From Flavobacteriaceae bacterium (lineage in GTDB: Bacteria > Bacteroidota > Bacteroidia > Flavobacteriales > Flavobacteriaceae): DNA of 64,000 bases. Shown one piece after another: positions 27,212 through 36,248 of the stretch. Under the pieces are notes generated by a model that had not been told where the DNA came from, made no database searches, and saw only the letters and a list, made by a program, of their open reading frames with translations. A program made the position numbers and the translations under genes. The DNA lies in NCBI GenBank assembly GCA_029238215.1, contig JAQWGN010000017.1:35257-99256 (forward strand), written 5' to 3'. The stretch's first letter is position 1, and every line of letters begins with the position of its first letter.

Positions 27212-28198
27212 ATGTCAAATTCCGCCGAACCCATTCTGTCTGAAAACAAGAACAGATTTGTAATTTTCCCTATTGAACATCATGATATTTGGGAGTGGTA
27301 CAAAAAGCAGGAAGCATGCTTTTGGACGGCTGAAGAAATCGATTTGCATCAAGATCTTACAGATTGGAATACGAAACTAACAGATGACGAAAGGTATTTT
27401 GTTAAACATATTCTGGCATTTTTTGCAGCATCTGACGGAATTGTAAATGAGAACTTAGCCGAGAATTTTGTTAATGAGGTTCAATACAGTGAAGCAAAGT
27501 TTTTCTACGGGTTTCAGATTATGATGGAAAATATTCATTCGGAAACCTATTCGTTACTTATTGATACATATGTTAAAGACGAGGTCGAAAAGAACGACCT
27601 CTTCCAAGCCATTGAAGTTTTTCCGGCAATTAAGAAAAAGGCAGATTGGGCCTTGAAATGGATTGATTCAGATTCATTTGCAGAGCGCCTTATTGCGTTC
27701 GCTGCAGTTGAAGGAATTTTCTTTTCGGGAGCATTTTGTTCAATTTTCTGGCTTAAAAAACGGGGTCTTATGCCAGGCCTAACGTTTTCAAACGAATTAA
27801 TTTCTCGCGACGAGGGAATGCACTGTGATTTTGCTGTTCACTTGCACAATACACACTTGGTAAATAAAGTGCCAACCGCGCGTATTCGTGAAATTATTTT
27901 AGATGCCCTAATCATCGAACGTGAATTTATTACAGAGTCCTTACCTGTGAGTTTGATTGGAATGAATGCCAAACTTATGACTCAGTACTTGGAGTTTGTA
28001 ACAGATCGCCTACTGCTAGAACTTGGCTTAGAAAAAGAGTTCAATGTGACCAACCCATTTGATTTCATGGATATGATTTCACTTCAAGGAAAGACTAATT
28101 TCTTTGAAAAACGCGTTTCTGAATATCAAAAAGCGGGGGTTTTGAACCAAGAAACAAAAGAAGAATCAGAAAAGTACTCGTTCGGCGACGATTTCTAA
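27212..28198 (+). CDS. nrdB: Class I ribonucleotide reductase beta subunit
   Basis: NrdB carries the di-metal site that makes the radical for NrdA. The ferritin-like fold shows the metal ligands in [17 protein letters not shown] and [10 protein letters not shown], and the radical-site region lies before these. The length of 328 aa is normal. It comes before nrdA, with an 81-nt gap, as is common in Bacteroidota. Confidence 0.95.
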   Translation: MSNSAEPILSENKNRFVIFPIEHHDIWEWYKKQEACFWTAEEIDLHQDLTDWNTKLTDDERYFVKHILAFFAASDGIVNENLAENFVNEVQYSEAKFFYGFQIMMENIHSETYSLLIDTYVKDEVEKNDLFQAIEVFPAIKKKADWALKWIDSDSFAERLIAFAAVEGIFFSGAFCSIFWLKKRGLMPGLTFSNELISRDEGMHCDFAVHLHNTHLVNKVPTARIREIILDALIIEREFITESLPVSLIGMNAKLMTQYLEFVTDRLLLELGLEKEFNVTNPFDFMDMISLQGKTNFFEKRVSEYQKAGVLNQETKEESEKYSFGDDF

Positions 28199-28279
28199 AC
28201 GACTCCGAATTATTGTACCAATGTTCGATGACCTATTGTGGTTTGTCGACAGCAACAACCATTTAAAACGTTAGTACAT

Positions 28280-30697
28280 ATGTATGTAGTAAAAAGAGAC
28301 GGGCGAAAAGAGCCTATAATGTTTGATAAAATCACCGCTCGCGTTCGTAAACTATGTTACGGACTGAACGAGCTTGTTGACCCAGTTAGAGTAGCGATGC
28401 GTGTTATTGAAGGACTATACGACGGCGTTACTACGTCTGCATTGGATAGCCTTGCCGCAGAAACCGCTGCGAACATGACAACAACACACCCCGATTATGC
28501 GCAATTGGCAGCACGTATTTCTGTTTCTAACCTTCATAAAAATACCAAAAAGTCGTTTGCGGATACCATGACCGACTTGTATACGTATGTAAACCCAAGA
28601 ACCAAGAAAAAATCACCTTTATTATCGGATGAGGTATACAAAGTGATTAAAGACAATGCAGATTTGTTAGACTCAACCATTATTTATAACCGTGATTTCG
28701 GGTATGATTTTTTTGGGTTTAAAACACTCGAGCGTTCGTATCTACTCAAAATTAATGGCGAAGTAGCCGAGCGACCTCAGCATATGTTGATGCGTGTTTC
28801 TGTTGGAATTCACCCCGACGATTTAGACGCTGCTATTGAGACATATCATTTAATGTCTAAAAAGTATTTTACGCACGCAACTCCCACCTTATTTAACTCC
28901 GGTACACCAAAGCCTCAAATGTCATCCTGCTTTTTGTTAGCCATGCGTGATGATAGTATTGATGGTATTTATGACACCTTAAAGCAAACGGCTAAAATCT
29001 CCCAATCAGCTGGAGGAATAGGCTTGTCTATTCACAATGTTAGAGCAACAGGGTCTTATATTGCTGGAACCAACGGAACCTCCAATGGTATTGTACCCAT
29101 GCTTCGTGTGTACAACGATACGGCACGTTATGTAGATCAAGGTGGTGGAAAACGGAAAGGTTCTTTTGCTATTTACGTAGAACCATGGCATGCAGATATT
29201 TTCGACTTCTTAGATTTAAAGAAGAATCACGGAAAAGAAGAAATGCGAGCACGTGACTTGTTTTATGCCATGTGGATTCCAGACTTATTTATGAAGCGTG
29301 TGGAAGAGAATAGCGAATGGACTCTCATGTGTCCAAACGAATGTCCTGGGCTATATGATTGCCATAGTGAAGCTTTTGAAGAGCTTTACCTTAAGTACGA
29401 GTCTGATAATCGTGGACGTAAGACAATAAAGGCACGTGAGCTTTGGGAGAAAATTCTTGAATCACAGATTGAAACCGGAACGCCTTACATGCTTTATAAG
29501 GATGCAGCAAACCGGAAGTCGAATCAGAAAAACCTGGGGACTATCCGTTCATCAAACTTGTGTACCGAAATTATGGAGTACACTTCAGAAGATGAGGTGG
29601 CCGTTTGTAATCTGGCCTCCATAGCGCTGCCAGTTTTTGTTAAAAATGGTGCATTCGATCACAAGGAATTATTTAAAGTAACTAAACGCGTTACTAAAAA
29701 CCTTAACAAAGTAATTGACCGCAATTATTATCCTGTTAAGGAAGCAGAAAACTCCAATATGCGTCATCGTCCTGTGGGCTTAGGAGTACAAGGTCTTGCA
29801 GATACGTTTATAAAACTTCGTTTACCGTTTACTTCTGACGAAGCAAAAACGTTAAATCAAGAGATTTTTGAAACCTTGTATTTTGCTGCACTGACTGCGT
29901 CAAAAGAGCTTGCGGAAGTGGAAGGAACCTATAAAACCTATAAGGGATCACCTGTTTCAAAAGGAGAATTCCAACACAATATGTGGGGTGTAAAAGACGA
30001 AGAGCTTAGCGGTCGTTGGGACTGGCAAAACCTCCGTAAGGAAATTAAAAAACACGGAGTTCGAAATTCATTGCTTATGGCTCCAATGCCTACGGCATCG
30101 ACCTCACAAATTCTTGGAAACAACGAATGTTTTGAACCATACACTTCTAATATTTACACACGCCGTGTGTTGTCAGGGGAGTTTATTGTGGTAAATAAAC
30201 ACTTACTTGAAGATTTGGTAAACCTTGGTCTTTGGGATGAAGATATGAAACAAGAATTGATGCGTGCAAACTGTTCGATTCAACATATAGAAACCATTCC
30301 AGCAGACATCCGTGAGCTTTATAAGACGGTTTGGGAAATGAGCATGAAAGATATCATTGATATGTCGCGACACCGAGGTTACTTTATCGATCAGTCGCAA
30401 TCCTTGAACTTATTTATGGAAGGTGCTACGATGACTAAGTTAACTTCTATGCATTTCTATGCGTGGAAGTCAGGCCTTAAAACAGGGATGTATTACTTGC
30501 GAACCAAGTCAGCAGTAGATGCGATTAAGTTTACCGTTGCTAAAAAGAAGGAAGCAGTGCCTGTTAGCGAAGTAGCTACAACACCGAGTGCAAAAGCGGC
30601 TGTTGCCGTTGAGCCTTTGACCCCTTCAGAGCTAAAGGAAATGCTTGCAAAATCTAAAGAAAGTGAAGACGATGACTGCCTTATGTGCGGTTCGTAA
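28280..30697 (+). CDS. nrdA: Class I ribonucleotide reductase alpha subunit
   Basis: NrdA reduces ribonucleoside diphosphates to deoxyribonucleotides. The start at 28280 ([19 protein letters not shown]) begins exactly with the ATP-cone domain, the overall activity switch; an upstream in-frame start at 28238 adds 14 unrelated residues. The catalytic barrel shows [15 protein letters not shown] and the [15 protein letters not shown] region. The C-terminal CLMCGS supplies the redox cysteine pair. The protein is 805 aa. It ends just before a strong terminator. Confidence 0.95.
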   Translation: MYVVKRDGRKEPIMFDKITARVRKLCYGLNELVDPVRVAMRVIEGLYDGVTTSALDSLAAETAANMTTTHPDYAQLAARISVSNLHKNTKKSFADTMTDLYTYVNPRTKKKSPLLSDEVYKVIKDNADLLDSTIIYNRDFGYDFFGFKTLERSYLLKINGEVAERPQHMLMRVSVGIHPDDLDAAIETYHLMSKKYFTHATPTLFNSGTPKPQMSSCFLLAMRDDSIDGIYDTLKQTAKISQSAGGIGLSIHNVRATGSYIAGTNGTSNGIVPMLRVYNDTARYVDQGGGKRKGSFAIYVEPWHADIFDFLDLKKNHGKEEMRARDLFYAMWIPDLFMKRVEENSEWTLMCPNECPGLYDCHSEAFEELYLKYESDNRGRKTIKARELWEKILESQIETGTPYMLYKDAANRKSNQKNLGTIRSSNLCTEIMEYTSEDEVAVCNLASIALPVFVKNGAFDHKELFKVTKRVTKNLNKVIDRNYYPVKEAENSNMRHRPVGLGVQGLADTFIKLRLPFTSDEAKTLNQEIFETLYFAALTASKELAEVEGTYKTYKGSPVSKGEFQHNMWGVKDEELSGRWDWQNLRKEIKKHGVRNSLLMAPMPTASTSQILGNNECFEPYTSNIYTRRVLSGEFIVVNKHLLEDLVNLGLWDEDMKQELMRANCSIQHIETIPADIRELYKTVWEMSMKDIIDMSRHRGYFIDQSQSLNLFMEGATMTKLTSMHFYAWKSGLKTGMYYLRTKSAVDAIKFTVAKKKEAVPVSEVATTPSAKAAVAVEPLTPSELKEMLAKSKESEDDDCLMCGS

Positions 30698-30713
30698 TGA
30701 ACTGTTATTGTGT

Positions 30714-30745
30714 AAAAAAAGCGCTACGTAAGTAGCGCTTTTTTT
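30714..30745. terminator. Bidirectional terminator between nrdA and the PiT gene
   Basis: A perfect stem GCGCTAC / GTAGCGC with GTAA loop, flanked by seven A on the left and eight T on the right. It can stop transcription in both directions and sits between convergent stops at 30697 and 30762. Confidence 0.9.
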
Positions 30746-30761
30746 GTTTTAAGTATTGATC

Positions 30762-33008
30762 TTAAACGATGCTGTCGTGGGCATTGTAATACTCTTCTAA
30801 CAAAGACATGGTAGCATTTAGTAAATCTTTTGTTTCTACTAAAATATTAAAATACAACGTGGTATTTTTTGGACTAGATTCTTCTTTACGCGTCCGCTCT
30901 ACCTGTTTTTGAATTTTATCCAAAACCAAATCTGTAATCTCTTGCTTGGTGCTGATTATAGCGCCTATCTGGTCAAAAGATTTAGTATCAAATGCGGTTT
31001 GCATATTATCAAAGAACACTTCAAAACGAGTATCAATTTCTTTTAGCTCTTTGTACTGACTGAATTTTAACTTTTTGTGATTGTTGTTTACATGTTTGTA
31101 GCATACTTTGGTTGTATATTCTAACGACTGAGACATGTCGTGCAAATAGCCTAAAATATTTATATAAAAATTACTTGCATGTATACTAGAATCATCAAGA
31201 TTCTTAATAAAGTAAAAGATGTTATCGCGTAATTCATCTACTTCACTAGATAGCTTTACAATCTGTTTTTTGTTTTTCTTTAAAACTCCAATGTCCTCTA
31301 AGGCAAGTCCATTTATTGCATTGGTATAAATGTTTTTACCTCTTTTCATCACAGCCGAAATATTTTGAGCACTTTCATTTATTACTCCTTGAATCGAACT
31401 ACTTTCTGAGCTTTTTAGCGTATCAAGACTTATTGTATTTGAATCGCCATTTTTATGTGCTAAATAGTTTCTGTACAATAAAATCACAGTCAATAAAAGC
31501 AATATCGGCGTGATAACGGCAGGATTCCAATTAATTAAAAACACCACAATTCCTGATGCAATAAATGCGCCTAACGCAGTACCAAACCAACCTCCAATTA
31601 CATTTAGCACGCCTGAAACTCTATACACTGCACTTTCTCTTCCCCAGGCTCTATCAGCAAATGATGTTCCCATGGCAACCATGAAGGTTACATAGGTTGT
31701 TGAAAGCGGCAACTTCATTGTAGTTGCAATGGCTATTAAAATACCTGCAACCATAAGGTTTACAGATGCTCTAATTAAATCAAAAGCTGGAGCTTCTATA
31801 CTTTGATCTTTAGTTAACTGTATTTCGGGTGTTTTAAAGCTTTTTTCGATTTTCCCTTTTACAGAATCGGGCATAATACGACTAAAATAAGTTGACAATT
31901 GTGATGTTCCTTTTACAATTACCCTTGAAAGTAAATTTGGTTCAAATTTTTCGTGTGTCTCACTTTGACGGGATAAACTGATTTCTGTCTCAGCAACGGT
32001 TTTGGCTTTTTTAGAAAACCAAAGCGTTAGTACCATAATACCTCCCGAAATAAATAGTAGAAAAGGCTCTGCAGGAACTTTTTTGTCTAATACCTCCATT
32101 GAAAATGAAGAAGCATCTATTCCTGATGCAATCCAGGCTTCATAGGAATGATACGCCGCCATAGGTACTCCTATAAAATTCACTAGATCATTTCCTGCAA
32201 AGGCAAGTGCTAAACCAAAGGTTCCAACCCCAATGACAACCAATAAGACCGTTTTTTTTGTGATGGCTTGAAAGACATAAGAGAAAATAAGCCAAGCCAC
32301 AAAACTCATCAAAATGATATAGAGTTCATTCCCTTCAATAGACCCCTTAAGGGCTTTATAGTATGGAGTTCCTTTTAATCCTTTTAAAAATATAAAGTAG
32401 GTAATTGCCGTAAGGGCAACAGCTCCAAAAATGGCTCCAAAACTTTTAATTCTACGTTCTATCTGAAATGTAAAAAGTAATCGCGAGATCCATTGTACTA
32501 TAGCACCAACTGTAAAAGCAATAAAAACGGACATAAAAATCCCTTTAATGATTTGCCCCGCCTTTTTTGTATTTATGTATTCTCCCAAATCGGCAAATGT
32601 TTGGGTTTCAGACAGTCCTATTTTTATCAAAGACATAACCACAGCCGCGCCGAGTAAATTAAATACAATAGAAACCGTAGTCGATGTAGGAAGCCCAAGC
32701 GTATTAAAAAAATCGAGCAATAAAATATCGGTAATCATCACTGCCATAAAGATGTACATGATTTCATCGAAATTGAACATGGCAGGGATAAAAATTCCTT
32801 TCCGTGCAACCTCCATAAGACCACTTGAGTACACGGCACCAGCAAAAATCCCAAGACTTGCAAAAATCATGATGGTCCGTAAGGAAATGGCTTTTGAGCC
32901 AACGGCAGAGTTTAAGAAGTTAATGGCATCATTACTTACACCCACAATCAAATCAGCAATGGCTAAAATGGCAAGGGCAATAATCATAAACAAATAGATG
33001 TTTTCCAT
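30762..33008 (-). CDS. PiT-family inorganic phosphate transporter with PhoU-like tail
   Basis: A 748-aa transporter. The N-terminal half has the first PiT signature (GVSNDAINFLNSAVGSKAI) and LGLPTSTTVSIVFNLLGAA. The second repeat has AFAGNDLVNFIGVP and KLPLSTTYVTFMVAMG. About ten membrane helices end near residue 510. A soluble, helical C-terminal domain of about 230 residues resembles PhoU/DUF47, a typical regulator of PiT transporters, here fused. It imports phosphate with a cation. It lies 33 nt downstream of the OprP-like porin, so porin and transporter form one operon: outer then inner membrane passage of phosphate. Confidence 0.92.
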   Translation of the reverse strand: MENIYLFMIIALAILAIADLIVGVSNDAINFLNSAVGSKAISLRTIMIFASLGIFAGAVYSSGLMEVARKGIFIPAMFNFDEIMYIFMAVMITDILLLDFFNTLGLPTSTTVSIVFNLLGAAVVMSLIKIGLSETQTFADLGEYINTKKAGQIIKGIFMSVFIAFTVGAIVQWISRLLFTFQIERRIKSFGAIFGAVALTAITYFIFLKGLKGTPYYKALKGSIEGNELYIILMSFVAWLIFSYVFQAITKKTVLLVVIGVGTFGLALAFAGNDLVNFIGVPMAAYHSYEAWIASGIDASSFSMEVLDKKVPAEPFLLFISGGIMVLTLWFSKKAKTVAETEISLSRQSETHEKFEPNLLSRVIVKGTSQLSTYFSRIMPDSVKGKIEKSFKTPEIQLTKDQSIEAPAFDLIRASVNLMVAGILIAIATTMKLPLSTTYVTFMVAMGTSFADRAWGRESAVYRVSGVLNVIGGWFGTALGAFIASGIVVFLINWNPAVITPILLLLTVILLYRNYLAHKNGDSNTISLDTLKSSESSSIQGVINESAQNISAVMKRGKNIYTNAINGLALEDIGVLKKNKKQIVKLSSEVDELRDNIFYFIKNLDDSSIHASNFYINILGYLHDMSQSLEYTTKVCYKHVNNNHKKLKFSQYKELKEIDTRFEVFFDNMQTAFDTKSFDQIGAIISTKQEITDLVLDKIQKQVERTRKEESSPKNTTLYFNILVETKDLLNATMSLLEEYYNAHDSIV

Positions 33009-33041
33009 AATATATGTTTGGTATAAAATTAAACTTTTATG

Positions 33042-34244
33042 TTAGAAATGTATATCAAATCCGATTCTAAAAGTAATGTTGTTTTGCATATTATCTACAG
33101 TTGTGTAGCTAATATCAGATTGTACTTTTAATTTGTGTCCAACCACGAATCTATTTACTCCTAACGAGTACTGCTGAGTCGACAACCCACCTGTTATCGG
33201 TTCAAATGATAGCGTAGTATAACGCCCTGCAATTTCATAATTGTTTTTAAATAAATACCCCATCTGTAGGTTTAATGCATTTCCTGTAAGCACAACATCT
33301 CCTGTGGGTGTTAATCCGTCTATTTCGGTAGCAATTTCATTGGCTGCGGTACGCTTTGCATACTCTCCCATAAATGAAAACCCATTGTATTTAAACATGG
33401 CATCAGCAAAAATGGTAGTCTGGTCTGTTTGGAAAATTGAACCGTCTTCACGAATCATATAATCACCAGCAAACCCTCGTTCCCTTACAGCATCTTGATT
33501 GTAATTATATGTAAATGCGGCCATTAGTTTAGGCGTTTCTTCTCGTTTAAGATCCGATTGAGTGTAATCTCCTTTAGATTTAAATGTACCGAAAGGAAGA
33601 AACTCTAGCCTAGCGGTATACTGTAGCCCTCCTTCATTTCCTTCTGTAACATTTCTTCCTTCCCCTTGAGAAATGGAAAGTTTCTCTCGCATTACAAAGT
33701 TTTTTCCAAAGCGCGATTTATGTCTAAGCTGAACGCCTAAATCACGATCCAGCGTAAATCGGCTATTTAATAATGAGCGATCAATCAACTGTAGATTTCC
33801 AGAAGACACAACGCGCTCAACATTGCCAGGTAATTTGGTTTGCCCTGCCCATAATTCCCAGTTTTTGGAAAATTCCCACATTAACACAGCATCTAAAATA
33901 TATCGAGGGGTATTTCTGTTAAACGCGTTAGCGCCAGAAATATCTCTATTCGATAATCCCAATTCTATTTTATATTTTAGTTTAGGACTGTATGCAAATC
34001 CATCGAATTTAAGCCGTGCGCGACGCACAATGAAGTTGTGGTCTGCACTTTCATAACTAGCCCCATTGTGATCCCATGAGGACATGGAACGTACTTGAAA
34101 ACGGGGTGCAAATTTGATGCTGAACGTGCTGTCCTTAGCAACAAAATTTACCATTCCTTTTCCAAAAGACGTATCGCTTATTTCTTGAGCGTGTAGATTT
34201 ACGGTTGTAAGAATTACAAATAGTATTAGTAATTTTTTGTTCAT
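33042..34244 (-). CDS. OprP/OprO-like phosphate-selective porin
   Basis: A 400-aa outer-membrane beta-barrel with a signal peptide (MNKKLLILFVILTTVNLHAQ). The N-terminal strands IKFAPRFQVRSM and FIVRRARLKFDGFAYSPKLKY match the phosphate-selective porin O and P family. It ends in an aromatic residue (FRIGFDIHF), as expected for BAM-assembled barrels. It is the first gene of a porin-PiT operon. An 11-bp-phased repeat (34288-34309) lies upstream and may make it phosphate-starvation controlled; this is inference. Confidence 0.88.
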   Translation of the reverse strand: MNKKLLILFVILTTVNLHAQEISDTSFGKGMVNFVAKDSTFSIKFAPRFQVRSMSSWDHNGASYESADHNFIVRRARLKFDGFAYSPKLKYKIELGLSNRDISGANAFNRNTPRYILDAVLMWEFSKNWELWAGQTKLPGNVERVVSSGNLQLIDRSLLNSRFTLDRDLGVQLRHKSRFGKNFVMREKLSISQGEGRNVTEGNEGGLQYTARLEFLPFGTFKSKGDYTQSDLKREETPKLMAAFTYNYNQDAVRERGFAGDYMIREDGSIFQTDQTTIFADAMFKYNGFSFMGEYAKRTAANEIATEIDGLTPTGDVVLTGNALNLQMGYLFKNNYEIAGRYTTLSFEPITGGLSTQQYSLGVNRFVVGHKLKVQSDISYTTVDNMQNNITFRIGFDIHF

Positions 34245-34287
34245 TGCTTTTGATATTAGTTTTTGTCAATCGCAAAAATGAACAATA

Positions 34288-34309
34288 AATGTTAACAGAA
34301 TGTTTCTTA
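34288..34309. promoter_or_regulatory. Pho-box-like direct repeat upstream of the porin operon
   Basis: AATGTTAACAG (34288-34298) is directly followed by AATGTTTCTTA (34299-34309): two 11-bp units sharing AATGTT. It lies 44 bp before the porin start. The strand sense is opposite to the porin, but GTTAAC is palindromic, so direction is uncertain. A further pair, ATTGTAACATT and AATGTTATTTA, lies at 34449-34470. Otherwise the 350-nt gap 34245-34595 holds no gene. Confidence 0.4.
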
Positions 34310-34518
34310 AAAATTAAATTAATAAATAGACTGCCTGGCCAAGGCAGTCATATTTAAAGATTCATTGTAAATAGTCGACAAAAACTAATACTCAACAATG
34401 AATAATTATGTCTAAGACATTTCAAATGTATTAATGGTTTAACACTGTATTGTAACATTAATGTTATTTAATTATTAACTAACAAAAACAGCCATTATTT
34501 TAGAAAATGGCAGAACCC

Positions 34519-34562
34519 AATGTTAACTGAATGTAAACAAATAATTGATCTAATGTAAATTT
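34519..34562 (+). promoter_or_regulatory. Pho-box-like 11-bp tandem repeat before the MORN-like gene
   Basis: Four consecutive 11-bp windows: AATGTTAACTG (34519), AATGTAAACAA (34530), a degenerate unit (34541) and AATGTAAATTT (34552). Three of the four share AATGTnAA in exact helical phase. This is the architecture of PhoB boxes, though the sequence is not the E. coli one. It ends 33 nt before the ATG at 34596. Confidence 0.5.
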
Positions 34563-34595
34563 TTATTATATTGTACGACTACAAAAAAAGATTTG

Positions 34596-34958
34596 ATGAA
34601 ACATTGTATTTATTTATTTTTCTTTTTACTTGGATTTACTTCAGAAGCCCAAACAAAACAGAACCCTAGATTAGAAGCTCATGGGGATATGATTTTTGCG
34701 ACTTATTTTCATGACAATGGCACTATCCAACAGCAAGGGTTTTTCTCAAAAGACGGCTCCTTAGATGGCCTATGGACAAGTTATGATATTCAAGGAAATA
34801 AAATGTCTCATGGGTATTACTCAAATGGCATCAAAACGGGGCAATGGTTGTTTTGGACTGATGATGCTCTTAAAGTAGTAGATTATGTGGATTCTAAAAT
34901 CATCAACGTAAGTGAAAGGCGGCAAAAATCGCATTTAGCTTTAAATATTAAATCATAA
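34596..34958 (+). CDS. Small secreted MORN-repeat-like protein
   Basis: A 120-aa protein with a signal peptide ending near FTSEAQ. Two or three MORN-like units follow (FHDNGTIQQQGFFSKDG, then SHGYYSNGIKTGQWLFWTD), the pattern of the YwqK-like family. Such small MORN proteins are common in Flavobacteria; none has a well-defined job. It sits alone between two phosphate-related transcripts, downstream of the Pho-box-like repeats, and ends at a strong terminator. Confidence 0.8.
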   Translation: MKHCIYLFFFLLGFTSEAQTKQNPRLEAHGDMIFATYFHDNGTIQQQGFFSKDGSLDGLWTSYDIQGNKMSHGYYSNGIKTGQWLFWTDDALKVVDYVDSKIINVSERRQKSHLALNIKS

Positions 34959-34987
34959 AAAAAGCTCCCTATAGGGAGCTTTTTTTA
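34955..34987. terminator. Bidirectional terminator
   Basis: A perfect palindrome AGCTCCCTATAGGGAGCT at 34963-34980 with A-tract before and T-tract after. It separates the convergent MORN-like and beta-helix lipoprotein genes. Confidence 0.9.
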
Positions 34988-35003
34988 TGATTAATTAATG
35001 TTT

Positions 35004-36122
35004 TTATTCAGACCAACCTGCAGCCCAGTTTGGAGCATTAGCTCCATTTCCAGCGCCTGTTGCACCAGTATTTGTACCTGTGTAGTTGTAACCACCCCAA
35101 TCCCATTCAGTAGGGGCATTTATATAATTGAATTCTTCAATTACTAAGCTGCCGCTTGCAAGTCTTTCTTGTGCTATATCATCCGTGCTTTTTATTTTCA
35201 TGCCGAGACTGATACCATCTACAACAAAATTTTTGTAGTTAAGATTTCCTCCGCCTTCCTTAAAATAAATAGCTCCTTCAGAGTTGCCAAGACCATCCGC
35301 AATCATAGTTACGTTTGAAATTGTAGCAGTTGTAACCGGCTCAAGACTTCCGTCGTCACCATTGTTTGAACCTTCAATTCCTGCTTTGGTAATGCCCTTT
35401 ATATATGCGTTGGTAATAGAGCCTGTAAAACCGTCTGCAAAATCAATAGAATCATCCCCAGAGTTGATGGAGACTAAATTTTCTGCATCAACAGCACCAC
35501 CAAAAAACTCTATGCCGTCGTCGCCTCCATTTACTGAAGACACGTTTTTAAATATTGTTCCTGACCCAACTCCAAATAATGTGACTCCATTAAACTCTTT
35601 TTCATTGGTAAAGGTTGCTCCTGTATATTCAACTCTTAAGAACGTAATAGACCCTGAACTGTCACTGTTATCTGTTCCTCCATAAATTAGGTCACCAACT
35701 TCTGAAGTTACATCGATACCAGCATTTGTAATACCATATCCAGCAATGGCTAAACCACCCCATGCACCAGGGGATTTTGTATCAGCTGTCATTATTACAG
35801 GGTTTGAATTAGTCCCACTTATATTGATAATAGCTCCACGCTCTACACCAATATAGGCTGTGGTTCCAGTTCCCGCCGCCGCTGTAATTGTAGTTCCCGC
35901 AGGAATGTTAAGGGTTGCACCCTCTTTAACAACCAAAGCACCCGTTAGCTTATAGTTTATGGATGGATTTAATGAAACCGTTCCGGTTTGAATGATACCT
36001 TGAAAATTAGAGGGATTTATTTCAAAAGAACTATTAGAAGGTGTAGCATTTTCGTCGTCAATACTACAGTTAAGCATAAACATGCTTGTTAAGGTTAAAG
36101 TAAATAAGGATTTTATTTTCAT
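35004..36122 (-). CDS. Putative right-handed beta-helix lipoprotein
   Basis: A 372-aa protein with a lipoprotein signal (lipobox FMLNC, Cys19). The start of the mature part, GALVVKEGATLNIPAGTTI, then WGGLAIAGYG, FLRVEYTGA, NGVTLFGVGSGT and further repeats make a parallel beta-helix pattern of about nine rungs. Similar proteins are often misnamed multidrug transporter. It lies 126 bp downstream of the TonB receptor and is probably cotranscribed, so it may be the surface lipoprotein partner of that receptor. The ligand is unknown; phosphate or an organophosphate is suggested by the neighbours. Confidence 0.75.
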   Translation of the reverse strand: MKIKSLFTLTLTSMFMLNCSIDDENATPSNSSFEINPSNFQGIIQTGTVSLNPSINYKLTGALVVKEGATLNIPAGTTITAAAGTGTTAYIGVERGAIINISGTNSNPVIMTADTKSPGAWGGLAIAGYGITNAGIDVTSEVGDLIYGGTDNSDSSGSITFLRVEYTGATFTNEKEFNGVTLFGVGSGTIFKNVSSVNGGDDGIEFFGGAVDAENLVSINSGDDSIDFADGFTGSITNAYIKGITKAGIEGSNNGDDGSLEPVTTATISNVTMIADGLGNSEGAIYFKEGGGNLNYKNFVVDGISLGMKIKSTDDIAQERLASGSLVIEEFNYINAPTEWDWGGYNYTGTNTGATGAGNGANAPNWAAGWSE

Positions 36123-36248
36123 GTTATAATTTTTAAATATTTTATAAAGGTCATCTAAGAGAACCGTTTTAATTTTATGGGATAGTTAAGTGTCTGTTAT
36201 GATTTTTAAGACAACAAAGAATAAATTCCTTATTTGCTTAACGTTGAA

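Noticed and set aside
32548..32997. 149-codon open frame opposite the PiT gene
   Set aside because: It is antisense to conserved transporter helices, has no promoter, and its protein looks like a mirrored membrane frame.
35284..35685. 133-codon open frame opposite the beta-helix lipoprotein
   Set aside because: It mirrors the Gly/Asp/Thr repeats of the real gene; it has no signal peptide or known domain.
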